64,000 nucleotides of DNA. Source: Codonopsis lanceolata (taxonomy: Eukaryota > Streptophyta > Magnoliopsida > Asterales > Campanulaceae). Below are positions 21,657-33,676 of the stretch, piece after piece. The stretch's first letter is position 1. Each line of letters begins with the position of its first letter. The translations under genes were made by a program, and so were the position numbers. The stretch spans positions 80,520,381 through 80,584,380 of the forward strand of contig CM028380.1 of the NCBI GenBank assembly GCA_013146195.2, read 5' to 3'. The notes under the pieces are model-generated. The model worked only from the letters and a program-made list of their open reading frames with translations. It did not search any database and was not told where the DNA came from.

Positions 21657-22047
21657 AGGAATACCACCTTTTTGACCACCGTACAAATTGGGGAAATCCA
21701 ATTTGACCAACGACGTTTCATAACGACCAAATTAACCAACCAACTTTCAATTTGGTTGCAATGTAGTCCTCCCGTTAGCCCTCCATTCAATTTGATAATT
21801 TTACGTTAGTGATCACGCTACGTGGCGTCTACGTGGAATTGTGCAACCGTATAATGGTCGTGCTAACTGCACATGATTTCCTTCCCGCATTCATAAATCA
21901 CGATTCGGCTAGGGCTCTTACCAATTCTCCCAAAAAATTCGATTACACTAGTTCTTTCTGTGTAAGTTGAAATCAATCCTTAAAGATCTATTCTATTTCT
22001 AAAATCGAGGTAATTATTCAAGGTTCAGTGCTCAAGTTCGTGAAACC

Positions 22048-22750
22048 ATGGAAACCCCAATTTTCGAAGATAAGCAAATGGAATCAAATGTCTGCAATTT
22101 GAACAGGTATTGTAAATGTGGTGTTCGAGCACAGATGTGGACATCTTGGAGTGATGAAAACCCAAGTAGAAGGTTCATCGGATGTCCGAACTATAAGGTT
22201 AGCTCGATTCGGAGTCAACTGATTTTTAATTTGGATATGATCGTATTTTGGATCTGTGATCAGCTATATTTCATTGAAAGGGAATTCATCTTTGAAATGT
22301 CTGCAATTTTAGCTCCATTATGTTTTTTAATTAAAAGTCCCAACTGAATACATACTAATTTTAGCAAATGGACTACTATATGTAACTTGCATTGGTCATG
22401 GATTTGTATGGATTTTATGAATTTTACAGGATCAAGCAAAGCACTGTCATTTTTTCGCTTGGATTGACCCATCATTGCCTGAGAGGTCGAAAAAGCTCAT
22501 CATTTGTGGACGGCTGAGATCAGAAATAGTGGAATTGAAGCAACAACTTAGTTCCATTGAAATGCAACATAGAGAAGTGGTTGAACAAGTTGAAAAGTTG
22601 AAGAAAACCAAGGCAAAACTGAAACAAAAATTGGAAGAACGATTGCAGAAGGCAAGAGAAAGAGAGCAATGGTATTTTTTTGCAATGTTGATAACTTGGG
22701 TAGTGGTTGTTGGCCTGATTATGGCAATGTTCAAAGGCAACAATATCTAG
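22048..22750 (+). CDS. GRF-type zinc-finger, coiled-coil, single-pass membrane protein of the MULE
   Basis: Exon 1 (22048-22197) and exon 2 (22430-22750) join in phase (GT at 22198, CAG ending at 22429) to give 156 residues. The N-terminal third is a GRF zinc finger: CKCGVRAQMW, then RRFIGCPNY, then HCHFFAWID. GRF fingers bind nucleic acid, mostly single-stranded DNA, in proteins such as TOP3A and APE2. A Lys/Glu/Gln-rich coiled coil follows (about residues 75-130), then a C-terminal hydrophobic helix WYFFAMLITWVVVVGLIM. It lies between the left inverted repeat and the transposase gene. A second, broken copy of the same architecture is at 8633-9319. An accessory role in transposition, or passenger status, are both possible. 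Confidence 0.8.
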
Positions 22751-23250
22751 CAATATGTTGCTTCCTCATTGATGGATCTTGTAATGTCTTTTGTGTATAG
22801 TAAGGATTATGACAATATCCAGCAAGTTGTAATATCTTTTGGTTAATGTTAATGTTTATTGGAAATGTTAGGCTATGTCTTGTTGTAAATGTCATGGTAT
22901 GTTTCTTGGAACTGTTTGGTGACTACCTTGTCATGGTCTGTTTCTAGCAAATGCCAAACTCTGTTTTGTTGCAAATGTCACCAACATCAACAACAAAAAA
23001 TTTAGACAAACACAATTATAAACATCAAAAGACATTAACATAGATAAAAATCATTGCCATTCAATGATTCACTCTGTTCAAAAGACATCAACATAGATAA
23101 AAGTAATTACTCTGTGAATCATTCACATCATCATTCACTTCATGATTCACTGATCATCATTCACATCATCAACAAAAGTAAACAAAAGACAAGCTAGAGA
23201 CAGTATTGTTGTTCTCAGCTACATAGATACATCATCAACAAAAGACATTG
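22751..23250. other. Convergent intergenic region inside the MULE
   Basis: This AT-rich sequence separates the 3' ends of the GRF gene and the transposase gene. It holds short repeats (ggtatgtttcttggaactg-like near 22895-22945; gacatcaacatagataaaa at about 23030 and 23085; cattcac/tcatcattca blocks at 23125-23175). It probably contains both polyadenylation regions. No gene is seen. Confidence 0.5.
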
Positions 23251-26200
23251 TTAGTCATATTTCTTCTTCAACCTCTTAAGCCTTGGTGACTGCCTTAGTG
23301 ATTGGGTGGCATTTGGTGGAGGGGTCATTGGTGGTTGGCTACCTTGAGAAGGACCAGTCAATGGCAACTCATACTCCTCATTGGTTTTTCTCAAGTCACT
23401 GATAGTCTGCAGTAGCCTACCATGCCAATACAACTTCCCTGAAGTTGGTGATGTTGTTGTGGCTGCAGTTGTTGGTCTTGGGGGCTATAAGACATAACAC
23501 AATTAATATAAGTGGTAATGCTAAGACATAACACCATTAAGAATGTAATGGACATAATTAATGCTAAGACTTACCACAAACCCTTTAGGCACATTCCTTC
23601 TAGGCATAAGTTTGGTAGGTTGCACTTCCTCACCCAAATTGTCAGTTGTTGGTTGCTGCACTTCCTCACCCAAATTCTCAGTTGGTGGTTGATCTGTCAC
23701 TTCATTGTTCAAGCTTCAAAAACAATAAAAATGTAAACAACATGTTGTGATTAACCAGAAGCTTATAAAAACAAATTGTGAAAAAGTAGTTTGCATATTG
23801 CTTGCCTTGTCTCAACATTTGTAACAGGTTCCCTTTGCTTTCTCTTGCGTTGTTTTTTCCTCCTCAACTGAAGTGCATGGTCATCTTCCACTCTAGGATT
23901 CTTGCAAGTTCTTGAATTGTGATCATCTCCATTGCAATTAGTACATCTCATCTTGATTCCCTTCTTTGAAAGTGCATTGGGGTTTCTACGTGGAGGTTTT
24001 TCCCATTGTTCACCTCTTCTATTGTACTTTGGCCTCCCAGGCAATCTTTTGATAATGGGAGGTAACACTTTCTCATTTGCCAATTTCTTCCATTGATTGA
24101 CTCCATTGACAGGTTCCATGGGGTATTGATAACCCTTAAATTGTTGGTCTCTTAGAAACCAATTATTTATATAATTATTAGGGTCATCCCCAATGTAGTA
24201 AATTGCACATATTGCATGACTGCAAGGTATGCTTGATAACTGCCATACCCTATAACTGCATACCCTCTCATTCAAATCAACAGAGTACCCATCTCCTCCT
24301 TTTTTAACCTCAAATTTACTGTGACCATTATGCTCAGTGCTCTATTCCCTATGTTTATCTTTCAGAATCTCCAATTTCTTTCTTATTCTAAGACAAATCT
24401 TGTCTTCTAGCTTCATAAACATCTGTTGTTTCTCAGCTAACCTACACATCACAGCCACCCTAATGTCTTCCAACATACTGATTATTGGCTTATTCCTAGC
24501 TTGTAAAATGTAAGCATTCAATAACTTTGCCATGTTGTTCTCTACACTATCACAATTACTATGAGAACTGAAATAAGCCCTACACCACTTACTAGGATCC
24601 TTTGTAAGCAAGTGTTGATAGGCTGCTTCACTGATCTCTTTCATCTCAGCCATAATGAAATGAAGCTCATCTAATGTGCCAACCTTTGCTGCTCTCCAAA
24701 ACAAGTTCCTGAGCTGCACTCCAGTGTAATGCTTTCTGAAGTTGGCATACACATGCCTAGCACAGTTTCTAAGCTCTACTTCAGGAAATACAGTCTCCAT
24801 GGCATTTAAAAGCCCCTGATTCAACAAAGATATAGTTGCTCAGTAGCTGAAGTTCATATAATTACAATAATCATTAATGTAAGAAGTTCAAATAATTAAA
24901 ATAATGTCAAACCTTTTGTTGATCTATGATCGAAGTCAGTCCATTACCTCTGTTGGATCTTATGTCATTGCTCAGTAATTGAAGAAACCAAGTCCATGTG
25001 CTGATGCTCTCTGTGTTTACAACAGCCCAAGCTATAGGGAAAAAAATATTGTTCCCATCCCTACCTACAGCACAAAGTAATTGCCCTTTGCAAAAACCCT
25101 TCAAGAAACATCCATCAAGGCCAATGACAGGCCTACAACCTGCAGTCCATCCCATTCTCAGTGCAGCAAAACACACATAAAACCTATCAAAAACCTGCAG
25201 TCCATCCCCTGTTGATTCTTCCCTTTTAGTTTCAAAAACTATTGTGCTTCCAGGGTTACTTCTCATCAACTCATATTGATAATCATATAACTTGCTATAA
25301 TGTTCCTTCAAAGCTGCTTCAACCTCATCCAATGCTATTTTTCTAGCCCTTAAACATTGTTTGATAGTTAGATCCACCTTGTACTCCTTCAAAATATAAG
25401 CTTTCATATCTTTGGACTTCCACCTTGGAGAATTTCTAATCTCAGTTGAACACATCTTGGCTATCCAAGCTGAACCAGCAATTTTCAGCTTGAACCTCTT
25501 CATACACTTATGTGTATCTCTCAAAGACTTTATCTGAATTGAATTCTCTTTCTGCATCATGCTGGCATATAGCCTCCAATTACAATGAGGTTGCCTACAC
25601 ACAACTAATAATCTGATCCTTTCATTTTTGACCCACTTTAAATCATACCCATTAAATGTTGCATAACAGGTTAAACAATGTTTTAGTTGGACAGTGTTGG
25701 CAAACCTCATTCCAAGAATTGGGTACATGTGGTCCCATTTGGTTTTAGGGTCAAAGACAGGGTAATGAGTCAAAACATCTAACTCATTGTCCTTTTCATT
25801 ATCACTATCAAAGTGGGGGGAATCATAGTCACTAGACTCCAAATATTCACTGTGGTACCCACTATGATCCATATCACCACCATAATTCTTAATCTGCTCC
25901 ATGTAATCATCATTTGGGGTTGTTGGCATAGGCTGACTATTTGTATTTGGACCATTAGTTTCAACATGTGGTGGTCTATCATCAGAGGGGGGCTCACTCA
26001 CATTTTCAGCAACATTTTCACTTACATTTTCAGTAGCTATCCTTTTCCTCTTACATTCAATTAATTTCTCCCTAAAATAAACCACCTCATCCTCATCTTC
26101 ACTTATATGATCCAAGCTAGCCACATCATCTTCAGAATCACCATCATAATCAGGATCTTCACTATCATCATCGTCATTATTAGGATTCTCAATGTTTTCA

Positions 26201-26508
26201 TTGTCATGCTCAACATATATGTAAACATATTTATGGGTACCTTTACCAGCATCTAGTAAATCCTTAATTTGTTTATCACTCCACACTAACCTAAGCCCAT
26301 CATCCATGTTATAACCTGGCACTTGGTAGTGTATTTTTTCAATTGGTTTTTTGCAATGTTTCATAATCAGTCCTTTCAATACAGAAAGTGTCAAAGTCTC
26401 ACACAATATATCCTTATACCTTATCTCTTTACCCATATCATAGTGTCTATGTGGACTAATCCTAATTATCCCATCATAATGAATACACAATGCCACATTT
26501 TCACCCAT
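23251..26508 (-). pseudogene. mudrA: MULE transposase (mudrA-type) with one in-frame stop
   Basis: Four exons (26508-24913, 24815-23806, 23713-23575, 23484-23251) total 2979 nt. The start MGENVALCIHYDG lies directly after a TGCAG acceptor, implying a 5' UTR intron. An acidic linker (about residues 110-250) precedes the DNA-binding MuDR region and the MULE catalytic core: VIGLDGCFLKG (first Asp about residue 465, near 25115), SIIDQQK (second Asp about 529), and the later Glu region. A SWIM-type finger reads CSYRVWQLSSIPCSH, so one Cys of CxC is Tyr. A zinc knuckle CTNCNGDDHNSRTC is intact. Exon 2 ends in a GC donor (AAG|GCAAGC). TAG at 24344-24342 breaks the frame after KDKHRE, and the same frame continues past it, so the defect is one nonsense mutation. 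Confidence 0.85.
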
Positions 26509-27308
26509 TCTGCATGGAAGAAAAACAAACGAAAAAAATATCATTGATTAAAGTGAGAGACAAAGCCTTACAGAAAGTTAAAGTGGTGGGGGACCAAGAA
26601 CACTAATGAACACTACATGACCACAATTGGGGGTGGGGGGTCATCAAGACAACACTGCTAACAATAAATAATTGGGGGGGGGGGGGTTACCAAGACAGTA
26701 CTGATGCATACAATAAACAATGGAGGTGGGGGTTACATTATAAAATTTCGAAACCCTTTATAAGACCTAGCACATTGGAAATGCCCTAATTTCAAAACGG
26801 GACAAGAAATTGCCATAGAAGGAAGAAATTGCCATAAAATGAAGATGTTGACAGAAGGAAGATATTGATTACAAAAAGAGCAAAATTAGTTTACACACCT
26901 CGTTCTTCAAGCAAACGAACCCAAGCTATGCAACGTAATATGGGAGATTTGACGATGGTTTCTTGACTTGCTTCGAATTGTAAAGGAACCCTAGCTCTCT
27001 GATTTTCCCACCAATTACTTGGCCTGATTTTCCCACCAATTCACGTATAAGTTACCCCCACCCAAGCTTACGTAAGCAACCGTATGTATACTTATCAAAA
27101 TATACGGTTGGACAATTCCACGTAGACGCCACAGACGCCACGTAGCGTGATCACGAACGTAAAATTATCAAATTGAACGGAGGGCTAACGGTAAGGACTA
27201 CATTGCAACCAAATTGAAAGTTGGTTGGTTAATTTGAGTCGTTATGAAACGCCGTTGGTCAAATTGGATTTCCCCAATTTGTACAGTGGTCAAAAAGATA
27301 GTATTCCC

Positions 27309-28490
27309 ATATAGATTCAGTGGTTGATAATTTTTGCCCTTTGTTATTGGTCTGGGAAAACTCAAGCCTGGTTCCATTATGTTAGAAAGATGCACTTTTT
27401 TTTTTTAATCTTTATCTCTCTTCTAAATGTAGATTAAACATTATATACAAATGAGTGGTAGGATAACTCTAGAAGAGTGGAAAAGGAACATAAAGAGTTG
27501 ACCTGCCCAAAACAATGGAAGGTTTATTCCCTCCCCATCACTTGAGAAAGAAAAAGAAGAATTTGCACGATCTCAGAATTGGTATCGCTCATTGTTGGTG
27601 AGAAAGAAATTGGCATTATAAGTAGAATTAATATGGTCTCATCATCATGAAAGTGTCTAATTATTTCGCAGTGGTGTACCTCTTTTACTTATGAATATAA
27701 GTTCATGTAATTCAATGACCGCTTAAGATTACTGCATGTATTTTCTTCTTCCATTTTTCTATCTGTCCTAAATCCTAATCTTCTTCTTTTTCTTCCTTAT
27801 CTTATTTAACCTTTCATTAAGCTTTTGTCTGGGTTGATTTGTGTTTTCAAGATTTCTTCGGTCTTTTGCTCATATTGATTTTGCTGGGACAGGGGTGATA
27901 GAAAATTTCTATACTTATTAACTTTCTTTCTTTCATTCAAGTTGGGTCCATGTCCAACATTACCCATTTACTTCGAATTTTATCTTATAGCCTCTATCAC
28001 CAAATTCAAATATCCGCAAGTAATGATTGACAGTAGATAAGATTCGTAAATATAATAAAGGGAAGATTATTTTTACTATAATTTTTGTTTATTCACTACA
28101 TTCTTAATTAGTGCATCAAATAAGTATATGTTTGGACAAAATTACCCTTTAAATATTTGCTCATTTTAAATTGACTAATCAAGTAACTCTCCTAATTACC
28201 TTTTAACATTATTTTTTAGTTCAAAAATTAATAAACAACATAGTTATTCTATTATTATTTTACTTTTTGTTAAAGCTTTAATAATTAATCTTATGACTAA
28301 ATTTATATTGTATAATAAAAAAAATCGATATGACATTTTTTGTCTACCAATCTTTGAGTAAATATGTGCTATTTGGTTATACAAAAAGTAAAAAGTGAAA
28401 TTTACAAGATGTAATTGTAAAAAGTGATCGAATAGTAAAATTATAGTATGAAATAGTATGGTAAAATTAACATGCTTTGGACAAAATAAA
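27309..28490. other. AT-rich intergenic
   Basis: No gene or clear transposon end is recognised. The TSD of the MULE occupies 27309-27317. Confidence 0.45.
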
Positions 28491-28494
28491 TTAC

Positions 28495-29320
28495 TCCATT
28501 CGTCCCAAAATTATCGGCTGGGTTGACTTGACGCATAGTTTAAGAAAACACATTTGATTGGATTATTAATATTAGTTTGATGTGTAATTTACTTTAAAAT
28601 ATGTGTGTATGTAGCCTATAATTAAAATAAGATGAAAAATTAAGTGTACAGTTGTAAAAGTGTTGTCATAAAAAGAAAAGTTTTAAACAAGACAATTATT
28701 TTGGGACGGACAAAAAAAGAAAGTAGGACAATAATTTTGGAATTATCGTCTTCTTTGACCCGACACACCGTATAAGAAAAAATAATTGACTTTATTACTC
28801 TCCCCGTCCCAAAATTATCGTCTGGGTTGATTTGACGCACAATTTAATAAAACACATTTGACTTGATTATTAATACTCCATCCGTCCCAAAATTATTATC
28901 ATGCTTTCCTTTTTCGTCCGTTCCAAAATAATTGTCTTGTTTGAAACTTTCATTTTTAAGACAACACTTTTACCACATTACCCTTACTTTTTCATCATAC
29001 TTTAATTATGAGTTACATACACTTGGACTTTAAAGTAAACTACACATCAAACTAATATTAAGAATCCAATCAAACGTGTTTTCTTAAACTGTGCGCCGAG
29101 TAAACCCAGACAATAATTTTGGGATGGAGGAAATATTAGTTTGATGTATAGTTTACTTTTAAAGCTCATGTGTATGTGACTCAATTAAAATAAAATGAAA
29201 AAGTAAGAGTAAAATGGTAAAATTGTTGTCTTAAAAAGGAAAGTTTCAAACAAGATAATTATTTTGGGACAGACAAAAATGAAAGCAGAACAATAATTTT
29301 GAGAAGGATGGAGTATAAAT
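28495..29320. repeat. Cluster of 'CTCCRTCCCAAAATTAT' MITE-like repeats
   Basis: Blocks such as CGTCCCAAAATTATCG, GGTTGA(C/T)TTGACGCA and TTTGGGAC(A/G)GACAAAAA occur several times in both orientations (about 28497, 28690, 28800, 28880, 29110, 29260). This is the common plant family beginning CTCCCTCCGTCCCAAAAT (Stowaway-like). Related copies are near 39492-39570 and 47375-47645. Copies appear nested or head-to-head, so individual limits were not assigned. Confidence 0.55.
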
Positions 29321-30265
29321 ATTGATGAAATATATGGTTTCCTTTAATGCCCATTTATGCCCTTGAGCATGTGATTATAATTAAAATAGGTAGAAAAAAT
29401 AAGTATAAAATGATAAAAATGTTTTTTCTTAAAGGTAAAGTTTTGAAAGATGACAATTATTTTTGAACGGACAAAAAATAAAAGGAGAATGTTAATTTAA
29501 AAACGGAAAGAGCAACATTTTAAATTGATTTTTGGCCACAAAACATTATAGAATATTCTGTTTTGAATTTCCTGGGGATACTCACTAAAGAAAAGCACTT
29601 AATTGTACTAATTGTGCTGAATCTGAAATATCGTCGATGCAAATGCAATGAATTGGTCTAGTGACTTGGATCCCTACCAAGTTATGCGTCAAGTGATTCA
29701 TTAAAATTATGATCATATTATTTTAATTGATTATCAAGAGTTGTTAATTTTAAATTGGTTATTTTGTAAGTTCTTTATTTGAGTTTTTTATGTTGAACAT
29801 ATTTAAAAACATTTTAGGCTGGAGTACCATGTATGTCACCTTAAGGTCCTTAACCAAAAACATTTAAAAAGCTTTTTGATACATGATAAGTCATAAATTT
29901 TACACCTTATAAAATGTGTTTTTTCTATATACATTGTACATTGATCGGACCCTTACAAAATTCAAGCATATATTGATTTATTCGAATACTACTCGCCCCA
30001 TACTTTGATGTAGTCGTGTACTGACGTCATGCTATAGGCACAGACATAAAATCTAATACATATATATAAAGCATAGGTAGTCTAAAAATGGTAAAATTCC
30101 GCCAAAATTTACTTTCCTAAAATAAAAAGTCATATATATATGTATATATATATACTATACAATAGCTAGAGCTCAGTCTCGCACGCTCGCAATTGACTTG
30201 GGATAAAGAGCGACTGAGATTGATTATTTTTACTTATATCAAACGGCTGTAATTTATTCCAAATT
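29321..30265. other. AT-rich intergenic
   Basis: No gene is seen. There is a short ATATATGTATATATA tract at about 30133-30152. Confidence 0.45.
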
Positions 30266-31450
30266 GCACTTGTGTGAGCGGCAGTTAGCCGTTCCTCGCA
30301 CAACCCTTATCCCTCTGCGTCCCCCTCTCCCTCTACGATTCCAACTCCCCTACGGTTTCTCCAAAATCCCCCTGAATCAGGGAATAAATTATCTGGTCCA
30401 TCCGCCTTTACTGCATCTCCCCTCTCCAGCAAGCTCTCCTTCTACTTTCTCCCATATCTGCCGCCTCTCACCTTCTTTCCTGTTCAAACCCATCTTCCTT
30501 CATCTCAGTTATTGCCGACATCCCCCAATCCGTCATAGCCGCCGGTGAAATCTCCGTCATCTGCCCACTTCATCTCTCTCTCACGTCGCCATTGTCCCCA
30601 TGTGAGGCCGACCTTCAATCTATCTCCAGTCACCAACCTCACCATCTCCTCCTCTCTATGCGTATTCCTAAACCCTCCCTATTTTCGCGTTTGGGCTCGT
30701 TTGCCGCATTGGGATTATGGACAAGGAAGAAGAAGAGGCCAATACGGGTGTACATGGACGGTTGCTTCCTATGGTTTTGGATGATTCTATTATAATAAAG
30801 ACGGCGGTTGGCGAAGGGGGTTTACTATTTTGGCGGTTGGTGAAGGGGGTTTACTATCGATTGGCGGCGGCAGATATGGGAGAACGGGATGGATTGTGGG
30901 TGGAGATGGATTCGCCGGTGAAGAAGAGATGAATGGGGATGGGTGAGATTCGCCGGAGAAGAAGGAGGAAGCCGGCTGTGGATTTGGGCAAAAGGGCGAC
31001 GCCGGCGGCTATGTGGAGGCTGAACGAAGGGAAGGTGAACATCGGCCGACTGCTTGGCAGAGGGAGACAGGGCCTGTACATGGGCTGCTTGGGGCCGGAA
31101 TCGAACAGAGGGAGAGAAAGAGCACGCCGGCTTGTCATTGTGAGAAAGGAGATGGAGCAGAGGGTAGCCGCCTTTCTTTTTCCTTTTTTTTTGGAGCGGA
31201 TGATTTCTTTTTCTTCCTCCTCGCCATCTCTCTCTCACCCTTATCTTGGAAAAACAGATGGTAAAAGTGAGGCTCAAAAGTTCCACGATCCACTTTATAA
31301 TGATGCACCAGAGCCCTTTCTCACAAAGAAGAGATCTAAATCAGGACATACAATTGATCTGTTTCATAATAAGCGGCATGAATTCAAGAGTTTCTACACC
31401 CTCTTAATTGTCTGGGATTTTTTTGTAGCTTGGTTTTTTTTTTCTAGGTG
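30266..31450. other. GC-rich island with open frames on both strands, origin unknown
   Basis: This block is clearly richer in G+C than its surroundings and stays open on both strands for 90-170 codons (plus 30264-30548 and 30933-31451; minus 30825-31286). The translations to about 31230 are Ser/Pro/Arg-rich and look like captured UTR or exon sequence rather than a known protein. The last part on the plus strand (about 31250-31410) has ordinary protein composition, for example DPLYNDAPEPFLTKKRSKSG followed by HTIDLFHNKRHEFKSFY. I do not recognise a family. I did not find inverted ends or a target duplication. Confidence 0.35.
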
Positions 31451-32115
31451 AGTCTTTAAGTATTTGATAATATGTCTATCAAATAAGTATATGATCTTTA
31501 ATTTTTTTTTTCATAATTTTTCACATAATTTGTAGTAATCCATGGAAGGTCAAGGTTATACTTCATTTGGTTTAGGTTTAACGTTTAAGAAGGGAGTAAA
31601 ATTTTCATCATCGTTTCTTATACACTTTTGGGAATGATAGTGTTTTGAAAGCAATTTTTACTCCTTATGTTGATATTGGTGGTAAAAGTTGGGATTTGAG
31701 TATTGGATATAGAGTTTATTGGGAGTGATAAGGGGTTTGTGGTTAGTGGAGTAGGTAGGATGATTTCATTTCTCAACAACTTAGTTGTGAAATGTTCATG
31801 GGTTGGACTAATTCAATTATTCTGACTTCCGATTCACCGTCAATTGCTCATTAAATATCTTATGGATGTCCATCTATACACAAAGCCATTCATTCATCCA
31901 ATCGTACCAAGATAAGATTGCTCCAATTACGATGATTTTTGACTCAGAACATCTATGCAACATCAAAATTCCTAAATGTAACATAATTTAAAAGGTAAAA
32001 TTACTTCAATAATAAAACCACTCTAAAAGAATTTTTTTTTAATTTTAATTTTTTATAAATGGAATAAGTAATAATATGTATGAACACTAATTCGAAAATT
32101 CTTTCAATTTTTTAT
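31451..32115. other. AT-rich intergenic
   Basis: No gene is recognised in this stretch. Confidence 0.45.
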
Positions 32116-32565
32116 TTTGTTAAAACCACTCTAAAAGAAAAAACTGTTTTTATTACTGTTTTTATTTTAATTTTAAAATATATTTTTTAATACATCATTC
32201 TCAATTATGGGACGTGTCAGTATTCGAATAAATGTCGATATATCCAAGAATGTTGTTAAGACCATTTTTTATTGTTTAATACATTTTTAATTATTTAGTG
32301 AAAAATGTCTAAAACACAATTTATTGGGTTTTTTCTTACAAAATATGTTCGTTTTTTTATTTTGTTAAAACTACTCTAAAAGAAAAAACTGTTTTTATTA
32401 TTGTTTTTATTTTAATTTTTAATATATTTTTTAATACATCGTTCTCAATTATGGGACGTGTCAGTATTCGAATAAATGTCGATATATCCAAGAATGTTGT
32501 TAAGACCATTTTTTATTGTTTAATACATTTTTAATTATTTAATGAAAAATATATAAAACACAATT
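32116..32565. repeat. Tandem duplication of about 210 bp (spacing about 240 bp)
   Basis: Copies at about 32116-32325 and 32357-32565 share ACTCTAAAAGAAAAAACTG, CAATTATGGGACGTGTCAGT and CGATATATCCAAGAATGTTG with few differences. Confidence 0.8.
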
Positions 32566-32799
32566 TTAGACTCTTTTTGAAACATGTATATATATGTATA
32601 TAATGGCAAAGGTAGATTTCTCCCTCCAAAATCTCACTTTTGAATTAATAGACTTTTGAGTTACCATTTCACTATTTCTCTCTCCTACTTCTCTGGTTGT
32701 ATTTATCTTTCTCACTCCCCTTTTCTCACTCATCACCACCATCTCCTTTCTTTAATTATGCTTAAACATTTTTCTCTCTTTAAATATAAAAATAGTAAC

Positions 32800-33560
32800 T
32801 AAAACAAAAATAATAGTTCCGGAGTCAAGACAACAAAAATATAAGATGTTAGTAAAATAAAAATAATTTATGGAACAAACCACCATAAAAAAAAGTTACT
32901 AAAACAAAAATAATTTAACGTGAAGGTTAGTAAAATAAAATAATTTACGGAACAAAAATTTAAAACAAATTCTTAAAAATATATATGTAAAAAAATACGT
33001 TAATAAAATAAAAATATTTGATAGAACAAAAATAATAGTTAAAAAGTTAGTAAACACAAAAACAATTTAAACTGAGATTACTAAAATAGTAAAAATAATT
33101 TATAGAACAAAAATTTAAAACAAATTCTTAAAAATAGCTATGTAAAACAAAAATACATTAGTTAATTAAAAATATTTGATGGAACAAAATAATAGTTACG
33201 GAGTCAATAAAACAAAAATAATTTAAACAGGGGTTAGTAAACTTATAAAAATAATTTACGGAACAAAAGTTTAAAACAAATCATTAAAAATAGTTATGTA
33301 AAACAAAAACACGTTAGTAAAATAAAAATATTTGATAAAACAAAAATAATAGTTACAGAGTCAATAAAACAAAACAATTTAAACTGAGGTTAGCAAAATA
33401 ATAAAAAAAATTACAGAACAAATTTTTTCCGTAAAACTAATTCTTAAAAATAAAACAAAATAATAGTTGCGAAGTCAATAAAACAAAAAAATATAAGGAA
33501 AGTTATTCAAATCAAAATAATTTACAAACAAAAATAATAGTTAACAGTAAAAATAATTTC
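32800..33560. repeat. Degenerate tandem array, period about 155-160 bp
   Basis: The marker AAAATATTTGATRRAACAAA recurs at about 33010, 33170 and 33325. Around it GTTAGTAAAATAAAAATAAT, TTTACGGAACAAAA and AGTTACGGAGTC recur in a fixed order. About four to five units are visible. The array lies just 5' of the Helitron helicase remnant and may be part of that element. Confidence 0.65.
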
Positions 33561-33676
33561 GTTATTTTCATTTTAACTTATTTTCTTCCAAGAAATTTCT
33601 TTATTCATAAAATACAAATATAATTTAATAAAAGTAATCATTCAAAAGGAAGAACTTATTTGAGTTCAGATTCTAT

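Larger units (their letters stand above)
21657..27308. mobile_element. Two-gene Mutator-like element with about 200-bp inverted repeats
   Basis: The left terminal repeat is 21657-21852 and the right is 27101-27308, starting AGGAATACCACC and (inverted) GGGAATACTATC. They run in parallel to ACGTAGACGCCA and CCGTATA; the right copy has a small extra 'cagacgcca' duplication. The flanking 9-mers TTATAGATT and ATATAGATT differ only at the first base. Two genes point at each other: a GRF zinc-finger membrane protein (22048-22750, plus) and a mudrA-type transposase (26508-23251, minus). The layout parallels maize MuDR, which has two convergent genes, but the second protein here is not recognisably MURB. 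One in-frame stop in the transposase suggests that this copy is no longer autonomous. Confidence 0.9.

Noticed and set aside
30825..31286. 153-codon minus-strand frame in the GC-rich block
   Set aside because: It is Ser/Pro/Arg/His-rich, overlaps an equally long frame on the other strand, has no recognised domain, and is what GC-rich non-coding DNA gives by chance.
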